Source: an uncultured Dokdonia sp.
GTDB taxonomy: Bacteria; Bacteroidota; Bacteroidia; Flavobacteriales; Flavobacteriaceae
Assembly: GCF_947496725.1 (NCBI RefSeq)
Contig: NZ_CANMDS010000002.1
Location: forward strand, 124,001 to 188,000
Reading direction: 5' to 3'
DNA: 64,000 nucleotides
Part shown: piece by piece, positions 1 to 7,225 of the stretch
Layout: each line of letters opens with the position of its first letter
How positions within the stretch are numbered: position 1 is the first letter of the stretch
Program-made: the position numbers and the translations under genes
Notes under the pieces: generated by a model
Database searches by the model: none
What the model saw: the letters and a program-made list of their open reading frames with translations, nothing else
Told to the model about the DNA's origin: nothing

Positions 1-91
1 CCTCAACACATTGCTTGAGCTGCTCTGTAGCAGTTTGTGCAATAGTCGTTATAGTCATAAAAAAGGCTATCACCCACACTAAATATCTCAT
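1..91 (-). CDS. Secreted protein, N-terminal fragment (runs off window)
   Basis: Only the first 30 codons are inside the window. They begin at ATG (complement of 89-91), one base after the TAG stop of the upstream aldehyde dehydrogenase gene, so the two are very likely co-transcribed and translationally coupled. The visible peptide has a typical Sec signal: a short basic start, a hydrophobic stretch (LVWVIAFFMTITTIA) and a Q-T junction that resembles flavobacterial signal-peptidase sites. The mature protein would start near residue 19-20. Too little is visible to assign a family. Its place as last gene of a catabolic operon suggests a periplasmic or secreted enzyme, for example a peptidase or hydrolase feeding the pathway, but that is inference only. 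Confidence 0.6.
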   Translation of the reverse strand, partial: MRYLVWVIAFFMTITTIAQTATEQLKQCVE

Positions 92-92
92 A

Positions 93-1589
93 CTATTTTA
101 AATAATCTGGCAATAAAGCCGTTGGAAAATCTTGAAAACTAAATGGTCTCACCCATCTCATAATGCTATGGTTACCCACTGCCGTAAATCTACTATCTGT
201 ACTTGCAGGATAAGGGCCTCCGTGTGTCATCCCATCTACCACAGCAACACCAGTAGGCACACCGTTATATATAATGCGACCCACTTTATTTTGTAATGCT
301 AGCGTAATGTCTTGTAGGGCTGTAATCTCATTATTTTCTGCAATAATAGTGGCGGTAAGTTGTCCCTCAAGACTGTTTATTATTTTAAGAAGCTCATTTT
401 CATCCTCTGCAAGTACAACCATAGAAAATGGTCCAAATACCTCCTTATGTAATGTCTTATTTGCGATGAAAGAAGTTCCCTCTACTACAGCTAGTGCTGC
501 TGTGGTATGGTTAGGTTTTAATGAAGACCCTACTACTTTAAGAGATACACTCTCTTGTTCTTTTATCTCATTTTTACTTTTCTCGTATCCTTCTTGTATG
601 CGAGTATGAAGCATACAGCCATCGGGAGCGGCCTCAAGATGTTTTGCTAGAATTTCTATAAAATGTGTTGTCTCCTCGCTCTTTACTGTTATAATAAGTC
701 CTGGATTTGTACAAAACTGTCCTACGCCTTGCGTGATAGAAGCGGCATAGGTTTCGGCTATTTGAGCTGCTCTTTTTGAGATTGCCTGTTGTGTTATTAC
801 AACTGGATTAATACTTCCCATCTCTGCAAAAACCGGAATAGGAGTCTCTCTAGCTGCAGCAAGGTTATATAATGCTCTCCCTGCGTGGTGACTGCCTGTA
901 AAACCTACTGCTGCTATACCCTTATGTTTTACAAGTTGCTCTCCTACCTCTTTACCACTACTATTAAGGTTAGAAAAAACACCTTCTGGCATTCCCGTCT
1001 TTTGTGCTGCTTTTGTAATTGCTGTCGCCACCATCTCACCTGTGCCGGCGTGCATAGGGTGCGATTTTACAATTACTGGGCACCCTGCTGCAAGTGCACT
1101 TGCCGTATCTCCCCCTGCGGTAGAAAATGCCAGTGGAAAATTACTCGCACCAAAAACCACTACTGGCCCCAGCGGTATGTATGTCTTTTTTAAATTACCA
1201 CCTTCATCTTGTAATAACGGTAGCCTCCAAGTGTCATTTTTTACAAGCTCTGCAAACATTCTTAGTTGGCCTAGCGTTCTACCCCTTTCGCCTTGAGCGC
1301 GCCCTTCTGGAAGACCACTTTCTTGTATATATATTGTTATAAGATCTGAGCCTAATGCCTCAATCTCATCTGCAATAGCATTTAAAAAGCTTGCGCGTTT
1401 AACACCAGGAAGTTTACTATATGTACTAAAAGCGTGAGCTGCTAGGCTACAAGCTTCATCTATTTCTAACTGGGTGGCTTCATAAAAAACTGTTGGGTTA
1501 TCGCTATTGGTCACAGGGTTTGCTGTCTTGTATGTTTTTGCCCCCTCTGCAGATTGTTTATACCCTATTTGATTTTTACCTGTGATCAT
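93..1589 (-). CDS. Aldehyde dehydrogenase, probable 2,5-dioxopentanoate (alpha-ketoglutaric semialdehyde) dehydrogenase
   Basis: A 498-residue NAD(P)-dependent aldehyde dehydrogenase. The catalytic glutamate sits in FAEMGSINPV near residue 254. The nucleophilic cysteine sits in GQGVGQFCTNPG-type context near residue 292. The cofactor-binding GASNFPLAFS and VGFTGS motifs lie at about 146 and 228. The overall pattern matches the NADP-type enzymes that oxidise alpha-ketoglutaric semialdehyde to 2-oxoglutarate. Its ATG overlaps the TAA of the DUF1272 gene by one base. The partner DapA-family lyase two genes upstream would supply the semialdehyde, from hydroxyproline or from a sugar acid. The family is certain; the exact substrate is inferred from context. 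Confidence 0.85.
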   Translation of the reverse strand: MITGKNQIGYKQSAEGAKTYKTANPVTNSDNPTVFYEATQLEIDEACSLAAHAFSTYSKLPGVKRASFLNAIADEIEALGSDLITIYIQESGLPEGRAQGERGRTLGQLRMFAELVKNDTWRLPLLQDEGGNLKKTYIPLGPVVVFGASNFPLAFSTAGGDTASALAAGCPVIVKSHPMHAGTGEMVATAITKAAQKTGMPEGVFSNLNSSGKEVGEQLVKHKGIAAVGFTGSHHAGRALYNLAAARETPIPVFAEMGSINPVVITQQAISKRAAQIAETYAASITQGVGQFCTNPGLIITVKSEETTHFIEILAKHLEAAPDGCMLHTRIQEGYEKSKNEIKEQESVSLKVVGSSLKPNHTTAALAVVEGTSFIANKTLHKEVFGPFSMVVLAEDENELLKIINSLEGQLTATIIAENNEITALQDITLALQNKVGRIIYNGVPTGVAVVDGMTHGGPYPASTDSRFTAVGNHSIMRWVRPFSFQDFPTALLPDYLK

Positions 1590-1852
1590 TATGCTTTTAT
1601 GGTTTTAAGGTGCGCTACAATAGCTACTGGTTTATGAACCACGGTTGTAGATGCTGGATATTTTATTAATAACTCTTTAGGCCTAACGGGACGTTTTTCA
1701 AATCCTCCTCCACAGTTAGGACATACTTCTTTTAATAGCTCTGTGACACAAGTGACACAAAAAGTACACTCAAAGCTACAAATCATTGCCTCACTAGATT
1801 CTGGTGGTAAGGGCACATTACAATGTTCACAAGAGGGTCTTAGCGCAAGCAT
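1589..1852 (-). CDS. DUF1272 small cysteine-rich protein
   Basis: An 87-residue protein with four CxxC-type pairs: CEHC, CTFC, a CVTC overlap, and CPNC. This looks like a compact zinc-ribbon or double zinc-finger fold and matches the DUF1272 family, whose biochemical role is not known. Both ends overlap neighbours by a single base in a TAATG arrangement (stop of the lyase gene with its own start, and its stop with the dehydrogenase start). It is therefore firmly embedded in the catabolic operon and expressed with it. No signal peptide or membrane segment is seen. It may be a metal-binding accessory or a passenger. Confidence 0.75.
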   Translation of the reverse strand: MLALRPSCEHCNVPLPPESSEAMICSFECTFCVTCVTELLKEVCPNCGGGFEKRPVRPKELLIKYPASTTVVHKPVAIVAHLKTIKA

Positions 1853-2766
1853 TAAAGATTTTTATAGTTAGGTAACGTAGGCCTTGTGGCTATTCCTTCT
1901 GTTATGATCTTGAGCACGCGCTCTCTTTCTTCTCTAAAAAGCGGTAACCTAGGTGCTCGCACATTTTCTGTACCTATACCTGTATGTACCTCGGCGAGTT
2001 TTATGTTTTGTACTAATTTAGGATTTATATCTAACTCTAGTAAGGGCAAAAACCACCTATAGATAGCAAGTGCTTCTTGTATCTTTCCTGCTCTTTGTAA
2101 CTCGTAAATAGCAACCGTCTCTTCTGGAAAAGCACATACAAGTCCTGCTACCCAACCATCTGCACCCATAAGCAATGACTCTAGTGCAAGTGTATCTACA
2201 CCTGTCATAATTTTAAGCCTATCGCCAAAGTTATTTTTAATGCGCGTCACGTTTGATATATCTCTTGTGCTCTCCTTAACTGCCTGTATGTTATCGTGTT
2301 TAAGTAACACTTCAAACATCGCTAAGGAAACCTCAATTTTATAATCTACCGGGTTATTATAAATCATAATAGGCAGTTTTGTACTACTAGCCACATCACT
2401 AAAGTACTGTATCACCTCTTGATCTCCCGCCTTATATCGCATAGGTGGCAACATCATAAGGCCGCTTGCGCCGTCATCTTCTGCCTTTTGAGCCGCGGCA
2501 ATAGCACCCTTTGTAGACTGCTCTGCAATATTTATCATCACAGGCACTTTACCATCTACATAAGCCACAGTCTCTTTTGTAAGTGTGCGCTTCTCGTGAT
2601 CTTCTAGCGTACTTGCTTCTCCTAGTGTACCTCCTAGTACTATGCCGTGTACTCCAGCATCAAGTTGTGCTTTTATATTTTTTTTAAATGCTGGTATATC
2701 CAGCTCATCAGTATCAGTAAACTTGGTTGTAACAGCTGGCATTACACCTTTCCACTCTATCGCCAT
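1852..2766 (-). CDS. DapA-family lyase/deaminase (class I Schiff-base aldolase fold)
   Basis: A 304-residue TIM-barrel protein of the dihydrodipicolinate synthase / N-acetylneuraminate lyase family. Visible hallmarks are the GGTLGEAST phosphate/carboxylate loop near residue 45, the catalytic tyrosine in IYNNP near 136, and the Schiff-base lysine in AVKES near 163. In an operon with an alpha-ketoglutaric-semialdehyde-type dehydrogenase and next to a divergent AraC regulator, the likely job is not lysine synthesis. A catabolic step is more likely, such as deamination of 1-pyrroline-4-hydroxy-2-carboxylate (trans-4-hydroxyproline pathway) or dehydration of a deoxy-keto-sugar acid. The epimerase and oxidase of the hydroxyproline route are not in the window, so the choice stays open. 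Confidence 0.8.
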   Translation of the reverse strand: MAIEWKGVMPAVTTKFTDTDELDIPAFKKNIKAQLDAGVHGIVLGGTLGEASTLEDHEKRTLTKETVAYVDGKVPVMINIAEQSTKGAIAAAQKAEDDGASGLMMLPPMRYKAGDQEVIQYFSDVASSTKLPIMIYNNPVDYKIEVSLAMFEVLLKHDNIQAVKESTRDISNVTRIKNNFGDRLKIMTGVDTLALESLLMGADGWVAGLVCAFPEETVAIYELQRAGKIQEALAIYRWFLPLLELDINPKLVQNIKLAEVHTGIGTENVRAPRLPLFREERERVLKIITEGIATRPTLPNYKNL

Positions 2767-2782
2767 ACTTTAAATTTTTTAT

Positions 2783-2790
2783 CAAAGATA
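2783..2790 (-). promoter_or_regulatory. Candidate -7 element (TATCTTTG) for the DapA/DUF1272/ALDH operon
   Basis: Read on the minus strand, this matches the flavobacterial -7 consensus TAnnTTTG, 16 nt before the ATG of the DapA-family gene. No clear -33 TTG is seen at the usual 17-19 bp spacing. The 132-bp divergent intergenic region to the AraC gene is the natural place for the regulator to bind. Confidence 0.45.
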
Positions 2791-2886
2791 GCCGTACGAC
2801 AACCTCTAGATTAAATACTGTTTTATCCATTACTGACTGTATATTATCCAAATATTAAGTTCTTATGTCATTATCAAGCAAAAAAG

Positions 2887-2894
2887 TATCTTAG
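2887..2894 (+). promoter_or_regulatory. Candidate -7 element (TATCTTAG) just before the AraC start
   Basis: A TAnnTTTG-like octamer with one mismatch ends 4 nt before the ATG at 2899. If used, transcription would start at or next to the start codon and give a leaderless mRNA. The same 4-5 nt spacing recurs at six other genes in this window. Confidence 0.35.
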
Positions 2895-2898
2895 CTCT

Positions 2899-3726
2899 AT
2901 GAAAGTGCTACCTTTTAAGATACCCAAGCCTACTAATGCTGCCATACTTTTTCAAATTGATGAAGGCGTGTTATACAACTCCCTTCACAATCACGAAGAG
3001 GTGCAAATAAGTTTTATAAAAGAGGGATCTGGGACACTCTTTGCAGGAGATGCCGTCCATTCTTTTGTTAAGGGAGACATTATTGTTTTGGGTAGTCACC
3101 AGCCGCACGTTTTTAATAGCGATGGTAAGCAGGCGTTAATGCATACGGTGTTTTTTAGTCTCGCCTCCTTTGGAGATACATTTCTGGCACTAGATGAGGG
3201 CAAAGGGATTGTAGATTTTTACGCTTTCGCGAAAGCGGGATTTAAAACCTCCATAACGCCAGATATCGCTGCGCTTTTTAACTACATCGCTACGGCAAAA
3301 GGTATCTATAAACTGGGCTATTTTATAGAAATTATAACCGCGCTCAAAGTCGCAAAACACACCCCCCTATCTGAATTTATATACGAACGCGATATCTCTG
3401 AAAAAGATGGAAAGCGTATGAGCGCCATCTTTGACTACACCTTAAGCAACTATCACCAAGACATTACTCTAGCACAACTTGCCGCTCTCACAGCACTCAC
3501 GCCACACGGGTTTTGTAAATATTTTAAACAGCGCACAAATAAGACGTATTTTACATTTCTTACAGAAGTACGTATCTCAAAAGCTTGTACTTATCTCGCT
3601 ACAGATAGCGATCTCACCATAGGTAGTATAGCAGATTTATGTGGCTATAAAACGCTATCCCATTTTAATAAAAGCTTTAAATCTATAAAAGGAATTACTC
3701 CCACAGTTTTTAGAAAAGCCAAATGA
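2899..3726 (+). CDS. AraC-family transcriptional regulator with cupin sensor domain
   Basis: A 275-residue protein. Residues about 15-95 form a cupin-like ligand-binding fold (LHNHEEVQISFI, GDIIVLGSHQPHVF, with histidines that could bind metal or ligand). Residues about 175-275 carry the double helix-turn-helix of AraC/XylS proteins (DITLAQLAALTALTPHGFCKYFKQ, then the signature SIADLCGYKTLSHFNKSFKSIKGITPTVFRK). It is transcribed away from the DapA-family/ALDH operon and most likely controls it in response to the substrate. One copy of the repeated palindrome lies inside the linker at 3222-3237 and encodes YAFAKAG. Confidence 0.88.
   Translation: MKVLPFKIPKPTNAAILFQIDEGVLYNSLHNHEEVQISFIKEGSGTLFAGDAVHSFVKGDIIVLGSHQPHVFNSDGKQALMHTVFFSLASFGDTFLALDEGKGIVDFYAFAKAGFKTSITPDIAALFNYIATAKGIYKLGYFIEIITALKVAKHTPLSEFIYERDISEKDGKRMSAIFDYTLSNYHQDITLAQLAALTALTPHGFCKYFKQRTNKTYFTFLTEVRISKACTYLATDSDLTIGSIADLCGYKTLSHFNKSFKSIKGITPTVFRKAK
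3222..3237. repeat. Repeated palindrome CGCTTTCGCGAAAGCG, intragenic
   Basis: Perfect 16-bp palindrome inside the AraC-family gene, read as AFAKA. Confidence 0.95.
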
Positions 3727-3826
3727 TATATCTCTAATCTAGGCGCTTGTGTTTTTTATAATTATCTTAAGACGATAAAGTGTTAAATACACATATCTTT
3801 ACGTTAACAACCAAGACCACATACAG

Positions 3827-4375
3827 ATGATAGATACTCCTCTGCGCATACTTATTGTAGAAGACTTAGTGTCTGACGCATTTTTAGTCCAGAAGCAAAT
3901 AAAGAAGTTTTGCACAAATGTAGAAATTAGTATTTCTGACAAGGAACTCTCGCTTGCGGTGGCTCTTAAGCAGTTTTTACCAGACATAGTGATAAGTGAT
4001 TTTAACCTAGAAGGTTTTACAGGCTTTGACGTTATAAAGCAGGTAAAAGCATTTAATAAAGAGATACCAGTCATTATCATCACTGGAAATCTTAATAATG
4101 AAGAAAAAGCCGCCGAGCTTATAATGAGCGGCGCTTCTGGTTTTTTCTTAAAAGAAAACCTTCTCAACTTACAGCAAAAATTACTTCCACTTTTTGAAAA
4201 ATTCATTTCAGAAAAGCAGGAGCTTATTAAACGTCTAGAGAGACAACGTGAAAAGGATGCAAGAGAAAAAGAGCTTACAGACTACTTACGTCATCACGAC
4301 TTTGAAGCCTATGAGCATAAAGAAGCCATCTTATCACTTAAAGAAAAAGTGCTCAAGTTTTTATCTATAAGTTAA
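3827..4375 (+). CDS. Response regulator receiver protein with C-terminal helical extension
   Basis: A 182-residue protein with an N-terminal receiver domain: acidic pocket LIVEDL, phospho-acceptor aspartate in VISDFNL near residue 46, T/S switch in IIITG, and conserved lysine in FFLKEN. No DNA-binding output domain follows. Residues about 125-182 are a charged, helical, coiled-coil-like tail (QELIKRLERQREKDAREKE). Its TAA overlaps the ATG of the kinase gene by one base. A TATCTTTA box at 3794-3801 could be the promoter of this three-gene unit. It probably passes phosphate between the kinase and other partners or acts by protein binding. Confidence 0.88.
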   Translation: MIDTPLRILIVEDLVSDAFLVQKQIKKFCTNVEISISDKELSLAVALKQFLPDIVISDFNLEGFTGFDVIKQVKAFNKEIPVIIITGNLNNEEKAAELIMSGASGFFLKENLLNLQQKLLPLFEKFISEKQELIKRLERQREKDAREKELTDYLRHHDFEAYEHKEAILSLKEKVLKFLSIS

Positions 4376-5787
4376 TGGATACAACGCAGTCTAAAAATAT
4401 TGTAAGGTCCCTATACCTTAGCTTTTTTTCTACCCTAGCAGTCATCTTGCTCATAGGAGCGCTCTACCTGGCATCACAATACTCACAAAAATGGATTGTG
4501 CATACTAACGAAGTAAAAGCTGAAATACATAGTGTATCAGAAACGATACTTAAAGCCGAAACCAAGTTAAGGGGTTATCTCATAAGTAAAGATCCCGACT
4601 ATCGTGTAGACTACAAGGTAGAAGTTGCAAAGCTCAATGAACGCTTAAAAACTCTAGAAGAAAAAATAGAAGATGATCCCATACAGGTTAAAAACCTAAA
4701 AAAAATGCGCAGCCTACTTAACCAGCGCATTATGGGAATGAATGATAATCTAGACAACTATATATTACGCACTCCAGAAGAAAACAGAAAAAAATCTGGT
4801 AGAGCAGAAACACTTCAGCTTATAGAAGACATTGAGCGTATGAAGAATGTAATGCTCATAGAAGAAAATGAAATTTTAAAAGATCGCAAGTCTACATATG
4901 ATAACATATACATATTAAGTCTTATAGCACTCGTAATTGCATTATTACTTATGCTCTATAATGTATACGCTGTAAAGAAGCGTCTTATACCTCTCTTCTC
5001 AAGACTAGCCGAAAACAATGATAAACTTATTGAACTTGTTCACTCTAGAGATGATGAGATTGCACTTAAAGAGGCACAAATGGCAATGAATGAGGATCTC
5101 ATACACGAGATGGAAAATAAGAATAAACAACTCAACCAGTTTGCATACATTGCCTCTCACGACTTACAAGAACCATTGCGTACAGTAGATAATTTTATAG
5201 ACCTCTTTGAAGAAGATTATGCAGACAAGCTAGACGGGGAGGCTGCAACCTATTTCGGTTTTATAAAAGGTGCTACTTCTCGTATGAAAACACTTATAAC
5301 TGGTCTCCTTAACTATAGTAGACTAGGAAGATCTGGAACACGTTCTAAAGTTGAATTATCAAAACTACTAGAAGAAATTAAAATAGATCTTGGGTCTAAA
5401 ATTGAAGAGACTAATACTACAATCACTCACGACAATCTACCTGTTGTAACGGGTTACCCAGTAGAGCTAAGACAGCTATTTAGTAACCTTATTACTAATG
5501 CCATAAAATTTACCCCACCAGAGCGTGATCCAAAAATTCACATAAGCGTGAGCTCAACAAAACTCTACTGTAAATTTCAAGTGACAGATAATGGATTGGG
5601 TATAAAAAAAGAACATCTAGAGAAAGTGTTTAATATGTTTACCAGACTTCATAGTGCAAAAGATTATGAGGGTACAGGCATAGGTCTCGCTTTCTGTCAA
5701 AAAATTGTAGAACTTCATAAAGGTAAAATAAGCGTATCATCTACTATAGGTGAAGGAAGTACATTTACTTTTACTTTAAAAAAATAA
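4375..5787 (+). CDS. Membrane sensor histidine kinase, CHASE3-like sensor
   Basis: A 470-residue kinase. A transmembrane helix at about 12-32 and another at about 176-196 flank a helical extracytoplasmic domain with the CHASE3 pattern (ETILKAETKLRGYLISKDPDY). A coiled-coil linker follows. The HisKA H-box is FAYIASHDLQEPLRTV, with the phospho-accepting histidine near 262. The ATPase domain has NLITNAIKF (N box), DNGLGIKKEH (G1) and GTGIGLAFCQKIVELHKG (G2). No C-terminal receiver is fused. It lies between two stand-alone receivers, four bases ahead of the second. The signal is unknown. Confidence 0.9.
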   Translation: MDTTQSKNIVRSLYLSFFSTLAVILLIGALYLASQYSQKWIVHTNEVKAEIHSVSETILKAETKLRGYLISKDPDYRVDYKVEVAKLNERLKTLEEKIEDDPIQVKNLKKMRSLLNQRIMGMNDNLDNYILRTPEENRKKSGRAETLQLIEDIERMKNVMLIEENEILKDRKSTYDNIYILSLIALVIALLLMLYNVYAVKKRLIPLFSRLAENNDKLIELVHSRDDEIALKEAQMAMNEDLIHEMENKNKQLNQFAYIASHDLQEPLRTVDNFIDLFEEDYADKLDGEAATYFGFIKGATSRMKTLITGLLNYSRLGRSGTRSKVELSKLLEEIKIDLGSKIEETNTTITHDNLPVVTGYPVELRQLFSNLITNAIKFTPPERDPKIHISVSSTKLYCKFQVTDNGLGIKKEHLEKVFNMFTRLHSAKDYEGTGIGLAFCQKIVELHKGKISVSSTIGEGSTFTFTLKK

Positions 5788-5791
5788 CCAT

Positions 5792-6211
5792 ATGCAACCA
5801 CTAAGAGAGATATTACTTATAGACGACTCTGAGTCAGATAATTTTGTACACTCAAGAGTTATTAAAAAGGCAAAAGTAACGGCAAAAGTGACAATAAAAT
5901 ACTCTGGTGAAGAAGGACTAGAATACCTCAAAACATTAATAGATGAAGACTACCCAAAACCTGACCTCATATTTTTAGACATTAATATGCCGGGTATGGA
6001 TGGTTTTGAGTTTTTAGAACATTATGAAAATCTAGAAATTAACCAGAAAGCAGGTGTTGTTATCGCAATGCTCACGACCTCAACATCACCAGTAGATAAG
6101 CAAAAGGCTGAGAAGTATCCTTTACTGTGTCACTTTGATAACAAGCCGCTTACTAAAGAGAGTCTAATGAAAATTTTACAACAGCAATTCCCTGGAAGAT
6201 TTGATGACTAG
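5792..6211 (+). CDS. Single-domain response regulator (Rcp1/CheY-like)
   Basis: A 139-residue receiver with acid pocket LLIDDSESDNF, phospho-aspartate in LIFLDINMPGMDGFEF near residue 63, switch residue in MLTTSTSP, and lysine in FDNKPLTKES. The -DN- and LDINMPGMDGFEFLEHY signatures are those of receivers that partner with bacteriophytochrome-like and FAYIASHDLQEP-type kinases. No output domain is present. It follows the kinase by four bases, and its 3' end overlaps the convergent YdjM-like gene by four bases. It is probably the direct phosphate acceptor of the kinase. Confidence 0.88.
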   Translation: MQPLREILLIDDSESDNFVHSRVIKKAKVTAKVTIKYSGEEGLEYLKTLIDEDYPKPDLIFLDINMPGMDGFEFLEHYENLEINQKAGVVIAMLTTSTSPVDKQKAEKYPLLCHFDNKPLTKESLMKILQQQFPGRFDD

Positions 6212-7209
6212 TTACCTTTAAGTCGTTGCCATAAATCTATGAGTAGCTTCTTTCCATTTTCTGGTTTAGGTCGGTCTTCGATGGCGGTTATGCTACCATC
6301 ATTGTCTGTAAGAAGGTATCTAAACACAAACTGACTATCATTTTCATCATTTGTAATGAGGCCAAAACGGAGGTCATTATACACCCAGTTCTCTTCCTCT
6401 TTTTCTAAAATGTACCATCCTTCAGAAATGGTAATGAGGCGCTGTACCTCATCTGTCTCAATCCACTTTTGGGCTTGCGCTCTTTTTTTAGGAAACGTTT
6501 TATAAACTATAGGTTGAGAATCAAAAAACGAGTAATCACCTATAAGGTAAGCATCCTGGGTATCTACATTAATATTCCATAAAACTGTGCTGAGCGGCGC
6601 AGGTCTGGTCGAGATTTTAGTATACGTGATTCCTTGCTCTTGCAATGAAGCTTCTACTTTATGGTGCACCGCAAATTTTATGAGAACGGTAAGTAATAAA
6701 TAAGCCGTACTAAGATAAATACCTAGGTTGTTAGTACGCTTTCGCGAAAGCGTATCTCTACCCCTTGTAGCCGCCGCAATAACACATATGAGAAATGGTA
6801 GTGTATATAAAGGATCTACCACAAAAATGCTATTAAAAGCAACTCTCCAGTGAAAGGGCCAAAATATTTGTGTCCCCCAGGTGGTAAATGCATCTAAAAG
6901 TGGGTGTGTAAACAGGCCCCAAAAGAAAAGTTTTGACCAGCCAGTCCAGCCTACGTCTGGTCGCTTTTTTATCTGATGGACAAGCCACCCAAAAAACGGT
7001 GCGGCTATAAGTGCAAAAATGATGCTGTGGCTAAAGCCTCTGTGCATCTCTGTTGCCGTAATAGTATCTGTAAGATATCTCCACACCACATCTAGATCAG
7101 GTATGGTACCAGCTATGGCTCCCCAGAGCATTGCTCTATTACCTACTTTTTTACCTAGAACAGCTTCTCCTACGGCTGCACCTAGTACTATTTGAGTTAG
7201 ACTATCCAC
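6208..7209 (-). CDS. YdjM/YfhO-type membrane-bound metal-dependent hydrolase
   Basis: A 333-residue integral membrane protein of the LexA-regulated YdjM superfamily (PF04307). Motifs are MDSLTQIVLGAAVGE at the N terminus, PDLDVV near 38, HRGFSHSIIFAL near 57, and HPLLDAFTTWGTQIFWPF near 105. The histidines and aspartates are the expected metal ligands. Several hydrophobic segments lie in residues 1-180, followed by a soluble C-terminal part of about 150 residues. The start is GTG. It is the last gene of a minus-strand operon with the MutS-like gene, 16 bp away. A repeat palindrome at 6737-6752 encodes TLSRKRT in a loop between membrane segments. The substrate is unknown. Confidence 0.8.
   Translation of the reverse strand: MDSLTQIVLGAAVGEAVLGKKVGNRAMLWGAIAGTIPDLDVVWRYLTDTITATEMHRGFSHSIIFALIAAPFFGWLVHQIKKRPDVGWTGWSKLFFWGLFTHPLLDAFTTWGTQIFWPFHWRVAFNSIFVVDPLYTLPFLICVIAAATRGRDTLSRKRTNNLGIYLSTAYLLLTVLIKFAVHHKVEASLQEQGITYTKISTRPAPLSTVLWNINVDTQDAYLIGDYSFFDSQPIVYKTFPKKRAQAQKWIETDEVQRLITISEGWYILEKEEENWVYNDLRFGLITNDENDSQFVFRYLLTDNDGSITAIEDRPKPENGKKLLIDLWQRLKGN
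6737..6752. repeat. Repeated palindrome, intragenic (YdjM-like gene)
   Basis: Perfect 16-bp core within a full 20-bp copy (6735-6754), read as TLSRKR. Confidence 0.95.
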
Positions 7210-7225
7210 TTTTGCATTATTTGTA

